The position numbers and the translations under genes were made by a program. Below are positions 52,185 to 60,607 of a stretch of 64,000 nt of DNA, piece after piece. The notes under the pieces were generated by a model. The model was given only the letters and a program-made list of their open reading frames with translations. It was not told the DNA's origin and did no database searches. The stretch lies in contig OX638329.1 in NCBI GenBank assembly GCA_951812755.1, positions 2,713,339 to 2,777,338 on the forward strand. Direction: 5' to 3'. Numbering within the stretch: the first letter of the stretch is position 1; each line of letters starts with the position of its first letter. This DNA comes from an uncultured Latescibacterota bacterium (GTDB taxonomy: Bacteria; Latescibacterota; UBA2968).

Positions 52185-53255
52185 TTATTTTCCCGTAGTT
52201 TTTAGCCCGTGTCCTGTGAGGGGGGCGACGACGATTTCGTCTTTTTGAGATGGATATTTCACATAAGCTGCAATGGCTGTGGCCGAAGTGGGTTCGATGT
52301 AAAAGCCCATTTCGGCCATTAGTTTTTGGGCGTTGCGCGTTTCGTCGTCGTCAACGGTGAGAATGCCGCCCCCTGTTTTGTCAATGTACTGGACAATCTG
52401 CGCCGCGCGAGCGGGTTCTGCAATGGCGATGCCTTCGGCGATGGTCGCGGAGGGTTTATCCGTCCAGTTGGGCATAAGCGGGGCACAATGGGCGGATTGA
52501 ACGGCGATGAGTTTGGGTATGTGGGTGATCAAATTTTGTTTGAGAAGGTCCGTGAATCCGATGTAGGCACCGATCAGTAGCGTTCCATTTCCCGTTGGTA
52601 TGATGAGTGTATCTGGCGCGTTGAAATTGCGTTGCTCCCAGATTTCATAGGCATAAGTTTTGGTGCCGTGAAAGAAAAAGGGATTCCACACATGGCTTGC
52701 ATAAAAGTGTTTTTGCGCCGCGTCTTGAACCGCACGCGCCGTATCTTCCCGCGATCCTGGGATTTTGTAAAGGGTTGCGCCATAGCTCTGGATTTGCGCG
52801 AGTTTTGCCGCTGAGGTACTGTCGGGAACGTAGATGTCACAGGCAATTTTCGCACGCGCTGCATAAGCCGCGACAGCCGCACCCGCGTTGCCCGACGAAT
52901 CTTCGACCATGTGGTGAACGCCCAATGCTTTTGCATGGCTGATCAAAACGGTTGCGCCGCGGTCTTTGTACGACCCGGATGGGAACAAGTGGTCTTGTTT
53001 TACGAGAAGCGATTTGCCCGCGATGGTTACGGGCGTCAGCGGCGTGAACCCTTCATCAAGGGTGACGATATGGGCGTCGTCTTCAATGGGTATGGCTTCT
53101 CGGTAGCGCCACAGGGTGGGGGGGCGGTGGGGAAGTGCGTCAGCAATTAATTCGGCTTCAAAGTGGAGGTCAAAGAGGCCACCGCAGGAGCAACGCCACT
53201 GTAAGGTATTGGCACTACAGGTTTTTCCACAGATTTGGCATAGCAGGTGTGTCAT
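52185..53255 (-). CDS. thrC: Threonine synthase-like PLP enzyme with a zinc ribbon
   Basis: A 356-residue fold-type II PLP enzyme. The PLP lysine is Lys97 in SGSYKDRG, with SSGNAGAA (phosphate-binding loop) and GNGTLLIGA downstream. A short zinc ribbon (Cys6-x2-Cys9, Cys22-x-Cys24) opens the protein, as in one class of threonine synthase-like enzymes. Threonine synthase converts phosphohomoserine to threonine; the specificity is inferred. Its ATG is one base after the stop of the M81 peptidase gene, so translation is coupled and it belongs to an M55-M81-ThrC operon. A role in amino-acid recycling from degraded peptides is possible. Confidence 0.75.
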   Translation of the reverse strand: MTHLLCQICGKTCSANTLQWRCSCGGLFDLHFEAELIADALPHRPPTLWRYREAIPIEDDAHIVTLDEGFTPLTPVTIAGKSLLVKQDHLFPSGSYKDRGATVLISHAKALGVHHMVEDSSGNAGAAVAAYAARAKIACDIYVPDSTSAAKLAQIQSYGATLYKIPGSREDTARAVQDAAQKHFYASHVWNPFFFHGTKTYAYEIWEQRNFNAPDTLIIPTGNGTLLIGAYIGFTDLLKQNLITHIPKLIAVQSAHCAPLMPNWTDKPSATIAEGIAIAEPARAAQIVQYIDKTGGGILTVDDDETRNAQKLMAEMGFYIEPTSATAIAAYVKYPSQKDEIVVAPLTGHGLKTTGK

Positions 53256-53256
53256 A

Positions 53257-54723
53257 CTATCCGTCTATTTCTCGTGGCGGTTGCACGTTATCGTCCAGAG
53301 GAAATATGGGGCGTTGGCATTCGGTAAAGGGCAGGGATTTCAAGTTGGCACTGGTGGAGCCGGGTGCGTCAACAGGCACGATTCGGGCGGCTATTTCTTC
53401 GAAGTGAACCCGAAAGCCGTTGGGCGATTTGCACACGACCAGATCAAAGTCTCGCGGGTCGAGGCCGCGCGCTTCAAAGACTTTGCGGTCCATGATGCTT
53501 ACCGGGCGCGTGGTCGCCATGATGCTGTAGGTCCCAGTTGTAAGAACTGCCGTGTTGCCCGCATGTCCCGATGTGCCCGTGCCTGTGATATATGCCCCAT
53601 CGGTGAGCAGTTGGACATAGACTTCGCATTCGAGGGGAGAAAAACGCGCTTTGTCAACTGCGCCGCCAATGGGAATGGTTATGGAGGCACCTACACCTGC
53701 ATTAAAGGCCGCTTCAACGGCCGGGGGATCGACAATGGGCAGGAGTGCGCGGCCGTGGTAGTTGTGTTCAAACAAGCCCTTGAGAATGGCGTTGCTATCG
53801 CCAGACGCGCCCGAAGATGTGGCATCGGCAGCGTCTGAAAAAACAGTGAGGCCCTGGGTTTCTTCTGCCAGGCGTATGGCGTCTGGAATCGCGGTGAGTG
53901 GTGCGGTGAAATGGTTGCGATTGTCCCACATGTATTGGGCGATGCGTTTGGCTTCGCGTTGTGCGCGTTCGGGATCGTTGTCGGTAAATACGATGACGTT
54001 GGAGCGCAGGTCGGGTACATCGGTGAAGGGATTGCCGATATAGACCCCGCTACCCAGGCCCCCTTCGGAATTTTCTATTTCCCGACACCAGCGGATGGCC
54101 TGACCAAATCGTCCGGTTTTGGTGATGAGTTCGTCGCCTCGCACGAGCATGGGCAATGGAATGTGCGCGACGGTGGGTTTGACATTGCTATCGAGAAGGG
54201 CGAGGAGGTTGCGCGCACCCCGTTGTCCGGTTTCGTACATGTCGATGTGTGGATACGTGTGAAAGGGAACCATAATGTCGGATTGCGCGATGAGGCGGTC
54301 GGTGATAATGCCGTGCAGGTCAAAGGTGGTGACAATGGGTACATCGCCGAGGATGTTGCGGATTTCAGTGAGAACATGTCCTTCGGGATCGACTTCGGTT
54401 TCGCCGGCCATTGCGCCGTGAAAGACCATGAGCATTCCGTCTGCGGGTGCGTTGTTGCGAATGCCTGTGAGTAGTTCGTCCATGAGTCTGTTGAGGTCCG
54501 CGTCGGCGACTGGCCCGCCGGATACAGATGATGCCGAATAGATGGGTACTAAGTCGATGTCCTCGCGTTTGGCAAAGATGTCGAGCGCGCCGGCGATTTC
54601 GGTATTGCTGCCTCGCAGTGCGAGCAGTTCGTCGCCAAATAATACGTTGAACATATCATAGGGCATGCGCGCCGGATTAAAGCTGGATGTTTCTTGTTTG
54701 AAGGCTGCGAGCAGAATTTTCAT
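53257..54723 (-). CDS. M81 family metallopeptidase, MlrC-like
   Basis: A 488-residue peptidase of the microcystinase C (MlrC)/M81 group. It begins MKILLAAFKQETSSFNP. Visible metal-site candidates are FHGAMAGE and VTTFDLHGIITDR (Asp and His), with TYPHIDMYETG and the C-terminal TTGTYSIMATTRPVSI region typical of the family. Such enzymes cleave linearised peptides, including those from cyclic toxins and perhaps D-amino-acid-containing peptides. ATG 54723 follows GGGAGAAAAA; an earlier in-frame codon at 54753 is less likely. It lies 26 bases after the M55 gene and is coupled to thrC. Confidence 0.85.
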   Translation of the reverse strand: MKILLAAFKQETSSFNPARMPYDMFNVLFGDELLALRGSNTEIAGALDIFAKREDIDLVPIYSASSVSGGPVADADLNRLMDELLTGIRNNAPADGMLMVFHGAMAGETEVDPEGHVLTEIRNILGDVPIVTTFDLHGIITDRLIAQSDIMVPFHTYPHIDMYETGQRGARNLLALLDSNVKPTVAHIPLPMLVRGDELITKTGRFGQAIRWCREIENSEGGLGSGVYIGNPFTDVPDLRSNVIVFTDNDPERAQREAKRIAQYMWDNRNHFTAPLTAIPDAIRLAEETQGLTVFSDAADATSSGASGDSNAILKGLFEHNYHGRALLPIVDPPAVEAAFNAGVGASITIPIGGAVDKARFSPLECEVYVQLLTDGAYITGTGTSGHAGNTAVLTTGTYSIMATTRPVSIMDRKVFEARGLDPRDFDLVVCKSPNGFRVHFEEIAARIVPVDAPGSTSANLKSLPFTECQRPIFPLDDNVQPPREIDG

Positions 54724-54749
54724 TTTTTCTCCCGTGCTTTTGCATATTT

Positions 54750-55532
54750 TCAATAATAATCCTGGATGGATTGCAGCGTTCGCCTCACAGTATAGGGATC
54801 AACGCGCTCTGCACCGGAAAATCCGCGGCTGGCCGACTGCGCGGATTCGAGCCGTTTATAGCGCACTTCCATGGTTAAGGGTGATGAAAATGCAAAGGGT
54901 TTTATGGCGTTTCGTTTGGTCACGGCGTTCTGGATCGTTTCATAGATTTCATTTACCACCCGTTTGGGGTGTTTGCTCACCGCACAGTTCCATCCCATCC
55001 CCTGCTTGGTCGTGACAGTGACAACACCGGGGAAAAAACACTCGGCTTCCGCGGTTCCCTTGTCGTCACTTGAGGCAAAAATGACTGGCACCCCTCGCTC
55101 TCCCGCAACGGCTGCATCGATAGCCATTTCTCCCACTTCGCGTCCGTTGATTTTGATCCATTGATATGCCGCCGAACTAAAGGTGTGACACATCACGCCG
55201 TCAACTGTATTGTCCATGGCGTGATAGCCGACCAGCGCTACGCCATCATAAGATTCATCCATGCCGGGAAACCGGTGTTCAAATCCCACGCCGAGCGCGA
55301 TATCACACCGCTCGTCCAGGAGATCGTAATTCAGATTCAAGCTCCCGCCGTGATTATCCCATACAATGACCTGTTCTGCACCGGCTGCAAATAATCCGCG
55401 GACAGCTGCATCTGCTTCTCGCGTGGCCTGTAATTTGGCGAATTCTAAATTCCTAGAAGAGTTTAGCGATGCGCCAGGTGATCCTACGCCACAGGCTACG
55501 CCTTCACAATCGACAGCGACGACAAATTTCAT
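54750..55532 (-). CDS. M55 family D-aminopeptidase, DppA-like
   Basis: A 260-residue zinc peptidase. The N-terminus MKFVVAVDCEGVACGVG gives the Asp8-x-Glu10 zinc motif of M55. Further marks are IVWDNHGGSLNLNYD, VALVGYHAMDN and EVGEMAIDAAVAGERGVPVIFASSDDKGTAEAE. DppA cleaves D-amino-acid-containing peptides and dipeptides. The start is ATG 55532 after AAAAAGGAGGGAACA; a longer in-frame reading from 55592 is basic and unlikely. It is the first gene of the minus-strand operon. The tRNA-Thr gene lies upstream on the other strand. Confidence 0.9.
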   Translation of the reverse strand: MKFVVAVDCEGVACGVGSPGASLNSSRNLEFAKLQATREADAAVRGLFAAGAEQVIVWDNHGGSLNLNYDLLDERCDIALGVGFEHRFPGMDESYDGVALVGYHAMDNTVDGVMCHTFSSAAYQWIKINGREVGEMAIDAAVAGERGVPVIFASSDDKGTAEAECFFPGVVTVTTKQGMGWNCAVSKHPKRVVNEIYETIQNAVTKRNAIKPFAFSSPLTMEVRYKRLESAQSASRGFSGAERVDPYTVRRTLQSIQDYY

Positions 55533-55624
55533 TGTTCCCTCCTTTTTTTCTTCTTTCTTGACAGCCTTCAGAGCTTTGTGTATTTTTCGCATGAAACGAG
55601 AACAGTATTTTTTTATATTTTAGA

Positions 55625-55700
55625 GCCATCCTAGCTCAGCTGGTAGAGCACCTGATTCGTAATCAGGCGGTCGGCGGTTCGAATCCGCTGGATGGCTCCA
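55625..55700 (+). tRNA. tRNA-Thr (anticodon CGT)
   Basis: A complete cloverleaf: acceptor GCCATCC/GGATGGC, D-stem GCTC...GAGC, anticodon stem CCTGA/TCAGG with loop TTCGTAA (anticodon CGT, 55658-55660), T-stem GGCGG/CCGCT around TTCGAAT, discriminator T and encoded CCA. It reads ACG codons. Confidence 0.95.
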
Positions 55701-55751
55701 TTATTTTATGGGTACTTTAGGTGTGTGTGGGTGTAAAAGGAGCGCAGCAGA

Positions 55752-56060
55752 ATGGCAATTGTTGACAGTCTTCCCGAGTTGTCAGATACAATAATGCAAG
55801 ATATTGAAAAAGGTGTGGATATTTTGAAGTCCGGAGGATGTAAATCTATCTACATCTTTGGATCAGTTGCTGAAGGGCGTGTTACTGACCGATCTGATAT
55901 CGACTTTGCAGTCAGAGGGTGCCCACCAGATAAATTTTACAATCTGCAAGGTAGGCTGCTCTTAGAGCTTACACGGACCACAGACCTTATAGATCTGGAT
56001 TCAGATGCCGACCTGGCATCTTTTCTTGAACGCGAAGCGACTTTGATCCATGTTGGATGA
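55752..56060 (+). CDS. MntA-like nucleotidyltransferase (antitoxin candidate, module 2)
   Basis: A 102-residue minimal nucleotidyltransferase. Gly37-Ser38 in IYIFGSVAEGRVTDRSDIDFAV is followed by Asp49-x-Asp51. It is shorter than the module-1 protein and its sequence differs, so it is not a recent copy. In MntA/HepT pairs it would add AMP to the toxin. It overlaps the HEPN gene by 11 bases and follows the tRNA gene by 51 bases, suggesting possible co-transcription. AAAAGGAGCGCAGCAGA precedes ATG 55752. Confidence 0.85.
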   Translation: MAIVDSLPELSDTIMQDIEKGVDILKSGGCKSIYIFGSVAEGRVTDRSDIDFAVRGCPPDKFYNLQGRLLLELTRTTDLIDLDSDADLASFLEREATLIHVG

Positions 56061-56508
56061 TCGGACCCGAGTTCTGGTGCGGCGTGAATTGCAACAGATT
56101 GAAAAATTGCTCTCCGAATACGATGATCTCATTGAGTCTTCTCGATCAATTGCGCCAACGCTGATAGAATATACAGCCCTTGGTGCCGTATTGCAATCTT
56201 TCTACAACGGCGTAGAAAATATTTTTCAGACAATTGGGAAACGAGTTGATGGACAAATTCCTGCGGGAGAATCCTGGCACAAGGATCTTTTGCTTCAGAT
56301 GGGACGTAAAGCCGAGTCTCGAAAGCCCGTCATCACTCAAGCAACCATAGAACGCCTTCAGCCATATCTTGGTTTTCGCCATGTATCAAGGCATACTTAT
56401 ACATTTGTCCTGGTGTGGGATAAAATGCAAAACCTTGTGTGGGACTTGAGAGATGTTTGGAATGTGGTACGAGCCGATGTGGAATTGTTTTTAGTTTTAT
56501 CGGAATGA
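56050..56508 (+). CDS. HepT-like HEPN ribonuclease toxin candidate, module 2
   Basis: A 152-residue helical HEPN protein. The R-x4-H-x-Y motif is intact at the same positions as in module 1: Arg110, His115, Tyr117 (RHVSRHTY). Other similarity to module 1 is limited (YNGVENIFQTIG versus YCAFEQVFEIIA), so they are family members rather than recent copies. It overlaps its partner by 11 bases and is followed by a terminator at 56511. RNA cleavage is expected from family knowledge, not shown. Confidence 0.85.
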   Translation: MLDDRTRVLVRRELQQIEKLLSEYDDLIESSRSIAPTLIEYTALGAVLQSFYNGVENIFQTIGKRVDGQIPAGESWHKDLLLQMGRKAESRKPVITQATIERLQPYLGFRHVSRHTYTFVLVWDKMQNLVWDLRDVWNVVRADVELFLVLSE

Positions 56509-56510
56509 TG

Positions 56511-56547
56511 AAAAAAGCCCCGACCATCAAGGAAGGGGCCTTTTTTA
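56511..56547 (+). terminator. Terminator after the HEPN/nucleotidyltransferase module
   Basis: AAAAAAGCCCC (56511-56521) pairs with GGGGC-C-TTTTTT (56535-56546) with one bulge. It ends module 2. The AT-rich stretch to 56767 shows no other clear feature. Confidence 0.8.
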
Positions 56548-56767
56548 TTGTGGTATTGACGCACAGTGTGAATTTTTACTACATTTATTTTTTGGGGTCT
56601 TTAGCTCGGATTATTTTTGTAACATATTAAAAATAATGATGTTATGGTTTTTTGTTTTTGTTTGAATCCCTCTGGCACAGGAGTTGCAGTTAGGAGGCAG
56701 TGCGGTGTCTGCCTTCAACACGAGCAGGTTTTCCGGATAATCTGGAACTTTTAGCTGGAGGGATAGT

Positions 56768-57226
56768 ATGAAATACGTTACGATTCTTTTTTTATTGGGT
56801 TTTTCGCTGAGTTGCAATGTGGTCGATCCCGTGTCGATCTCAGGGGCGGTTGAGAAAATTTCGCCCGAGGCATTTGCCAATGCTGCCGTGACTATTTTGC
56901 ACGAAGAAGGCTATACGGTAGAAACGGTTGATCCCGTAGCTGGTGTGGTTACGACGGGCTGGCGCCATGAGTCGAGTTATGCGAGTCAGACTTTTTTCGA
57001 TGTTTCGCGGCGCACGCGCATTTCGATTGTGATGGATTTTTATACTCATGAGGTCAATGTGCAGATGACCAAGCAAAAAAGAAGTGGTGATGATCCCTGG
57101 CGGAATAACGGGCTGTCAGATGCCGATAGAGATCGGTTGCAGTTAATTCTCGCGCGTATTCAAGAGCGCATCCGGTTAATTGCCCAGCGCGAAGGAGTTG
57201 TTGCCACAAAAAGGAGTATCTGGTGA
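56768..57226 (+). CDS. Hypothetical exported protein, possible lipoprotein
   Basis: A 152-residue protein. The signal-like N-terminus (MKYVTILFLLGFSLSC) has a Cys at 16 but an imperfect lipobox (SLSC). The body has a DUF-like alpha/beta pattern (ANAAVTILHEEGYTVETVDP, VVTTGWRHESSYAS, RTRISIVMDFYTHEVNVQM), resembling small lipoproteins of the DUF4136/BamC-repeat type, but this is not certain. GGAGGGATAGT precedes ATG 56768. It is followed after 73 bases by the TonB receptor gene, with which it may be linked. Function unknown. Confidence 0.65.
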   Translation: MKYVTILFLLGFSLSCNVVDPVSISGAVEKISPEAFANAAVTILHEEGYTVETVDPVAGVVTTGWRHESSYASQTFFDVSRRTRISIVMDFYTHEVNVQMTKQKRSGDDPWRNNGLSDADRDRLQLILARIQERIRLIAQREGVVATKRSIW

Positions 57227-57299
57227 CACTATAACCGTCGAGAGGTGTTATACACTATGGACGGTTGATGTATTTCACAAGTCATTAGAAGGAGCAATC

Positions 57300-59537
57300 A
57301 TGAAGTTTTTGGGGGTGCTGTTGTTGCTGTTGTTGCTGTTGTTGCCGTTGTCTGTTCAAGCGGCAACGCTGAGTGGGTTTATTTCGGATCAGAGCAATGG
57401 CGAGTCGCTGCCCTATGCGACGGTGATGTTAAAAGGGCAAGGTACACCCATTGGTGCGCTGAGCAATGTGGATGGGTATTATGCCATTCAAGGGGTACCT
57501 GCAGATATCCCCTATGTGTTGACTATTTCTTATATCGGGTATATCAGTTTTCAGGATACACTGACTTTTCGAGCAGGGGAAACAAGGCGGCTCGATGTGC
57601 AACTCAAACCCGAGCCAATAACCGTGGAGGAGATCGTGGTGGAGGGTAAGCGAGAGGAGGAAGAACAGCGCATTCAGCCGGGTTTTGTCGAGGTAGAAAC
57701 GGCAAAAATTCGCGAGATGCCAGCTATTGGTGAGACGGATATTTTGCGCTCATTACACCTTTTGCCCGGTATTCAGGCCGCGTCGGATATCAGTGCGGGC
57801 CTTTATATCCGCGGTGGTGGACCAGATCAGACTTTGATTCTGTTGGATCAAATGCCGCTTTACAATCCATCGCATGCATTTGGCTTCTTTTCTACTTTTA
57901 ACCCCGATGCCATTCGAGATATGAGTTTGCACAAAGGGGCTTATCCCGCGAAATACGGTGGCCGTTTGGGATCTGTGCTCGACGTACACAATAAGGACGG
58001 CAATCGCAAGGGATTTGATGCCAGCGGGGGAGTAAGTCTTATTGCTGCGCGTTTGACACTCGAAGGCCCAACTCCAAAGGGGTCGTGGATGGTGTCGGGG
58101 CGGCGCACTTATATCGATCCGTTATTGTCTTTCATTCGGGATGAAGACACAGATGTTCCCACGTATTATTTTTACGACTTAAATGCCAAGCTCAATCAGG
58201 ATTTTTCCGAGAATGACAAAGTGCAGATCAGTGGGTATTTGGGCCGAGATGATCTGAGTTTTGACATTGGCGAAGATGCTTTTTTTGGCATCCGATGGGG
58301 GAATACGGCTTTTTTGGGCAAGTGGACGCATGTGTTTTCGCCCGCGCTATTTGGCAATTTTGTGGTGGCGGGCAGCGATTATGCCAGTAAGATAGAACTG
58401 AATCTTCTCGATACGCCCATCTTGCTTTCCAACAGTATTAGCGACTTTACCATCAAAGGCGATGTGGATTGGTTTGCCGCACGCGATCACGCCATCAGCG
58501 GAGGCTTTTTGGCTACGCATTACAATTTTGAATTTAATCAGGAATTTAATCTGGATGACCAGTTCGACCTGCGCCTGAATCCCAACTTATTATCGGCGTA
58601 TGTGCAAGATCATTGGCAGCCCGGCTCTGCAACAGATATTCGCCTGGGCGTGCGGAGCAGTTATTTTAGCGCGGGCAATCGCTTTCATGTCGAGCCGCGT
58701 TTGTCAATGAGTTACCGCAGAGGCAACTGGCGATGGAAGGCGGCTGGCGGTTCATATCACCAGTATTTGCAGTTGGTGACCACCGAGTTGTTTAGCGGCG
58801 GTGATTACTGGGTGCCGCTGGATGAGACGGTGGAACCCGGACGATCATGGCAAGGGGTTGTCGGCGTGGAATGGGAACCTTCCGAGCGTTACCAGGCTAC
58901 TGTGGAAGCCTATTATACCGATATGGCGAATCTGGTTGTGCTGGACAACCGCGTTGCTGCCGATGTTGAGGGTACAACCGTAGAAGAGGCGTTTGTGAGT
59001 GGGGGGACCGGATATGCAACTGGCGTCGAAGTCTTTTTACAGCGCCGCACCGGACGATTGACCGGATGGATCGGGTACACACTGGGATGGACGCGGCGCA
59101 CATTTGCCGAATTTAATCAGGGCAAGACATTTCCGCCCAAATACGACCGACGCCACGATGTGTCTTTTGTGAGCAATTATCGTCTGGGCAGGTGGTCGTT
59201 TGGCGCAAATTATATTTATGGCACAGGGCAGGCATTTACACCCGCGTCTGCGCGTTATACATTGCGCTCACCCGCGTTGCGCCACCGGGGTGGAGCAGCC
59301 GCTGATCTTGTCCTCCCCTCAGACCGCAACAGCGCGCGTTTGTTGCCCTATCAGCGATTGGACTTGAGTGTGAAGATGCGGTTTCGCCCATTTGAGGTGA
59401 ATGGGGAATTTTACGTCCAGGTATTTAACGTGTTCAGCAGGCGCAATGAGTGGTTTGTCATTTTTGATGCGACCGACCCAGATGTGGTCAAGATGTTGCC
59501 TATAGTGCCAACACTGGGGATTAATTTTGATTTTTAA
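57300..59537 (+). CDS. TonB-dependent receptor with carboxypeptidase-regulatory-like domain
   Basis: A 745-residue outer-membrane receptor. The signal peptide has a run of eight leucines encoded by CTGTTGTTG units. It is followed by an Ig-like domain (LSGFISDQSNGESLPYATV), the plug (GLYIRGGGPDQTLILLDQMPL) and the barrel, ending LGINFDF. It would import an organic or siderophore-like ligand. ATG 57300 follows AGAAGGAGCAATC; an earlier in-frame start at 57180 overlaps the preceding gene. Its stop overlaps the region upstream of the DUF4249-like lipoprotein gene, so the two form a unit. Confidence 0.88.
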   Translation: MKFLGVLLLLLLLLLPLSVQAATLSGFISDQSNGESLPYATVMLKGQGTPIGALSNVDGYYAIQGVPADIPYVLTISYIGYISFQDTLTFRAGETRRLDVQLKPEPITVEEIVVEGKREEEEQRIQPGFVEVETAKIREMPAIGETDILRSLHLLPGIQAASDISAGLYIRGGGPDQTLILLDQMPLYNPSHAFGFFSTFNPDAIRDMSLHKGAYPAKYGGRLGSVLDVHNKDGNRKGFDASGGVSLIAARLTLEGPTPKGSWMVSGRRTYIDPLLSFIRDEDTDVPTYYFYDLNAKLNQDFSENDKVQISGYLGRDDLSFDIGEDAFFGIRWGNTAFLGKWTHVFSPALFGNFVVAGSDYASKIELNLLDTPILLSNSISDFTIKGDVDWFAARDHAISGGFLATHYNFEFNQEFNLDDQFDLRLNPNLLSAYVQDHWQPGSATDIRLGVRSSYFSAGNRFHVEPRLSMSYRRGNWRWKAAGGSYHQYLQLVTTELFSGGDYWVPLDETVEPGRSWQGVVGVEWEPSERYQATVEAYYTDMANLVVLDNRVAADVEGTTVEEAFVSGGTGYATGVEVFLQRRTGRLTGWIGYTLGWTRRTFAEFNQGKTFPPKYDRRHDVSFVSNYRLGRWSFGANYIYGTGQAFTPASARYTLRSPALRHRGGAAADLVLPSDRNSARLLPYQRLDLSVKMRFRPFEVNGEFYVQVFNVFSRRNEWFVIFDATDPDVVKMLPIVPTLGINFDF

Positions 59538-59547
59538 GAGGATTGTG

Positions 59548-60486
59548 ATGAGATATTTCGTTTTGATGGTGGGGTGTCTGATCGCACTGGTGGGGTGTAA
59601 GGCCGAGCGCGATCCGTCGAGTCTTTTTGGTCCCGATGCTTCGGGCGTTCTGGTTGTGGATGCGCTTTTGATTGTCGATCAACCCCTGCCTCGGGTGTTG
59701 ATCAGTCAAACCGTAAAGGCAAACGCGACGTCTTGGAGCTGGAACCCCTGGGATGACTGGGAAGGCGTAAGCGATGCCGAGGTCGTGATAACCCTGGGCA
59801 ATCAGACGTTTTTGTACAGATCAGATTTCGCTCCAGGATATTATCTGCCCCCACCTGATGCGCCGCTCGTTTTGCCAAATACAACTTATCATCTGCGCGT
59901 GCGATCACAGAGTAGGGAAGCCACAGCGCAGACAATCACCCCCAGCAGATTAGATATTCGGGAGGTGGCATTATTAGATGATGAGACGTTCGAGGTCATC
60001 CGCCCATTGAAGAGATATGAAGATGGCAATGTGGAGGAGAATCGCGTAGTCTATCAAGATGGGCTTCTGGAAATGCGATTTGATCCGCTTCTCGCAAGCG
60101 GATACCAGATTGCCATTGAAAGTCTGGATCGCTCATCGGATTTTTTGGTCGATTCCGATTTTTTTGACGAAATAAATTTTGATCGATACGGCAGTTCGCC
60201 CGCACTGGAAGCCTCAGATGGCAATTTGCGTATGCCCTGGTTTATTGTGGCATTTGCCGGGCCTCATATCATTCGCGTTTATGCGGTTGACAAAAACTGG
60301 TTTGATTTGATTCGCTCTGTGCCCACGTTTTATCAAGATGATGATGGGAATGCGTTTCAGCCTGGCGGTCTGGCGGGCGACAATTTTGAGCGTCCACTGT
60401 TTAACGTTGATGGGGGCATAGGAATCTTTGGATCGGCGTCTGTGGATTCGGTGGGTTTTGTGGTGCTGCCCCGCGCGTCGCAATAA
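59548..60486 (+). CDS. DUF4249-like lipoprotein paired with the TonB receptor
   Basis: A 312-residue lipoprotein. The signal peptide (MRYFVLMVGCLIALVGC) ends at the lipobox LVGC. The beta-rich body (VDQPLPRVLISQTVKANA, AEVVITLGNQTFLYRSD, YHLRVRSQSREATAQTITPS) resembles DUF4249, a family often encoded beside TonB receptors in Bacteroidota. It may capture ligand or stabilise the receptor at the outer membrane. ATG 59548 follows AAGAGGA; an earlier in-frame codon at 59527 lies inside the receptor's 3' end. It is followed by a terminator at 60511. Confidence 0.75.
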   Translation: MRYFVLMVGCLIALVGCKAERDPSSLFGPDASGVLVVDALLIVDQPLPRVLISQTVKANATSWSWNPWDDWEGVSDAEVVITLGNQTFLYRSDFAPGYYLPPPDAPLVLPNTTYHLRVRSQSREATAQTITPSRLDIREVALLDDETFEVIRPLKRYEDGNVEENRVVYQDGLLEMRFDPLLASGYQIAIESLDRSSDFLVDSDFFDEINFDRYGSSPALEASDGNLRMPWFIVAFAGPHIIRVYAVDKNWFDLIRSVPTFYQDDDGNAFQPGGLAGDNFERPLFNVDGGIGIFGSASVDSVGFVVLPRASQ

Positions 60487-60510
60487 AGGTTATTGCACAA
60501 ATATACCCCA

Positions 60511-60541
60511 GGGCATCGGTTATAGACCGACGCCCTTTTTC
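60511..60541 (+). terminator. Rho-independent terminator
   Basis: GGGC-A-TCGG (60511-60519) pairs with CCGA-C-GCCC (60527-60535) around a short loop, then TTTTT. It ends the receptor/lipoprotein unit. Confidence 0.85.
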
Positions 60542-60546
60542 TTTGC

Positions 60547-60574
60547 TTGACATAAGTATTTATGGTATTATGAT
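60547..60574 (+). promoter_or_regulatory. Candidate sigma-70 promoter of the catabolic operon
   Basis: TTGACA (60547-60552), 16-base spacer, TATGAT (60569-60574). It is immediately after the terminator and 34 bases before the dioxygenase start codon. Confidence 0.6.
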
Positions 60575-60607
60575 TTATCTATCTAGCTATTTTGAGGAGG
60601 CATAAAA

